Source of the DNA: Cycas panzhihuaensis
Taxonomy: Eukaryota; Cycadophyta
DNA: 64,000 bases
NCBI GenBank assembly: GCA_023213395.1
Contig: CM041465.1
Span: 229,035,741-229,099,740 of the forward strand
Direction: 5' to 3'
The position numbers were made by a program, and so were the translations under genes. The notes beneath the pieces were generated by a model, which was not told the origin of the DNA, made no database searches, and saw only the letters and a program-made list of their open reading frames with translations. Shown here one piece after another: positions 63,601-64,000 of this stretch (position 1 is its first letter; every line of letters begins with the position of its first letter).

Positions 63601-63675
63601 CTTTTATTCTGGAACTTTCTGTTAATTGCCCTAATCTTTACCAAGTGTAGTTACCATCTCATATACGCGATTCCA
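60647..63675 (+). repeat. Tat-2 3' LTR
   Basis: 3029 bp, starts TGTTTCCCTACTACCGAGAATA, ends GCGATTCCA, aligned throughout with 45956-48969. Its first bases CCC(T)ACTACC differ from the CTAGCTACC of the other LTRs by a few changes. Confidence 0.93.
61374..61382 (+). promoter_or_regulatory. Tat-2 3' LTR TATA box
   Basis: AGTATAAAG in the same context as 46684-46692. In the integrated element this copy would drive transcription outward into the flank. Confidence 0.5.
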
Positions 63676-63680
63676 AGCCT
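63676..63680 (+). other. Tat-2 target site duplication, right copy
   Basis: AGCCT directly after the 3' LTR, identical to 45951-45955. Confidence 0.9.
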
Positions 63681-64000
63681 TTACACCATCTAATAGTATA
63701 TTATCATGGATATGCATGCATCTCACATATTTCAATGTATGTGAATGGTAGGGTTGTGTATATGTCCATTACAATAACATTAAACATTATATATATATGA
63801 TTAAATTACATATTTCAACATCTTTCCTTAATGTTTAATGTTTTTAAATCTTGGTTTTCAATTACTCTTCTACTATCTATTGGATCTTGTAACCTATAAT
63901 CTATCATATCATCCATCATGCTTGTCTCTTAGAAGCATTAATTTATATACCTATGTATAAACATGTATGTAGTAAACTTGTAATCATTTGTGTACCTTAA
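63681..64000. other. AT-rich right flank, possible minus-strand copia end
   Basis: On the minus strand ACATTAAGGAAAGA followed by TGTTGAAATATG (63818 down) looks like a polypurine tract and an LTR start. If so, Tat-2 inserted into that LTR. No coding sequence is present to confirm it. Confidence 0.3.

Larger units (their letters stand above)
45956..63675 (+). mobile_element. Tat-2: complete giant Tat/Ogre-type Ty3/gypsy element, 17.7 kb
   Basis: Flanked by AGCCT on both sides, with LTRs of 3014 and 3029 bp. The order is primer site, gag, protease, RT, RNase H, integrase, antisense PMD gene, second RNase H, polypurine tract. Every gene is broken by stops and some frameshifts. LTR divergence in a 185-bp sample is about 11 percent by eye. 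No foreign insertion was recognised inside it, so it serves as the reference for Tat-1. Confidence 0.93.

Overview
This window looks like a stretch of intergenic heterochromatin from a large, repeat-rich plant nuclear genome. The evidence is the set of mobile elements: Ty1/copia elements, a chromodomain-bearing Ty3/gypsy element with an initiator-Met primer site, two giant Ty3/gypsy elements of the Tat/Ogre type with a second RNase H, and an L1-type LINE. I found no host gene, rRNA, tRNA or CRISPR array. The species cannot be named from these data. Nearly every coding region is broken, mostly by stops and active-site changes that fit C-to-T or G-to-A decay of methylated DNA.

Layout. 1-~4688: 3' part of a decayed copia element (copia-A, +). 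4689-~6360: a diverged ~816-bp tandem duplication; one copy carries a 162-bp AT tract inside a perfect palindrome and the other a SINE-like insert. ~6500-8941: LINE ORF2 remnant. 8942-~11460: LTR of the Tat-2 family abutting the LINE. 11931-45198: one giant Tat element (Tat-1) with a perfect AGAAG target duplication, swollen to 33 kb by nested insertions. A minus-strand copia-type element (25805-35842, duplication CTATC/CTACC) lies in its interior and itself contains a plus-strand copia (copia-B, ~26859-~32950). A chromovirus (36957-43026, duplication GATGG) lies in its 3' LTR. 45956-63675: a complete Tat element (Tat-2, 17.7 kb) with 3-kb LTRs and a perfect AGCCT duplication. 63681-64000: AT-rich flank, possibly an older copia end.

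The most interesting content is inside the two Tat elements. Both carry a long gene on the strand opposite to gag-pol, encoding a plant-mobile-domain (PMD) type protein followed by a linker and a second exon, which is coiled-coil-like in Tat-2. Each copy has an intron of 115-117 nt at the same place, on the antisense strand only. In Tat-2 a TATA box lies upstream on the antisense strand, and the region before the start codon repeats a motif cluster found in the LTR U3. The gene sits on opposite sides of the second RNase H in the two elements: integrase, antisense gene, RNase H in Tat-2, but integrase, RNase H, antisense gene in Tat-1. Tat-1 also has a short tandem array before its polypurine tract whose unit is present once in Tat-2, resembling a nascent satellite.

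By-eye LTR divergence gives a rough order. Tat-1, Tat-2 and the minus-strand copia are all near 11-12 percent, and the chromovirus is near 4 percent (15 differences in 381 bp). That agrees with the nesting. All boundaries, counts and alignments here were made by eye.
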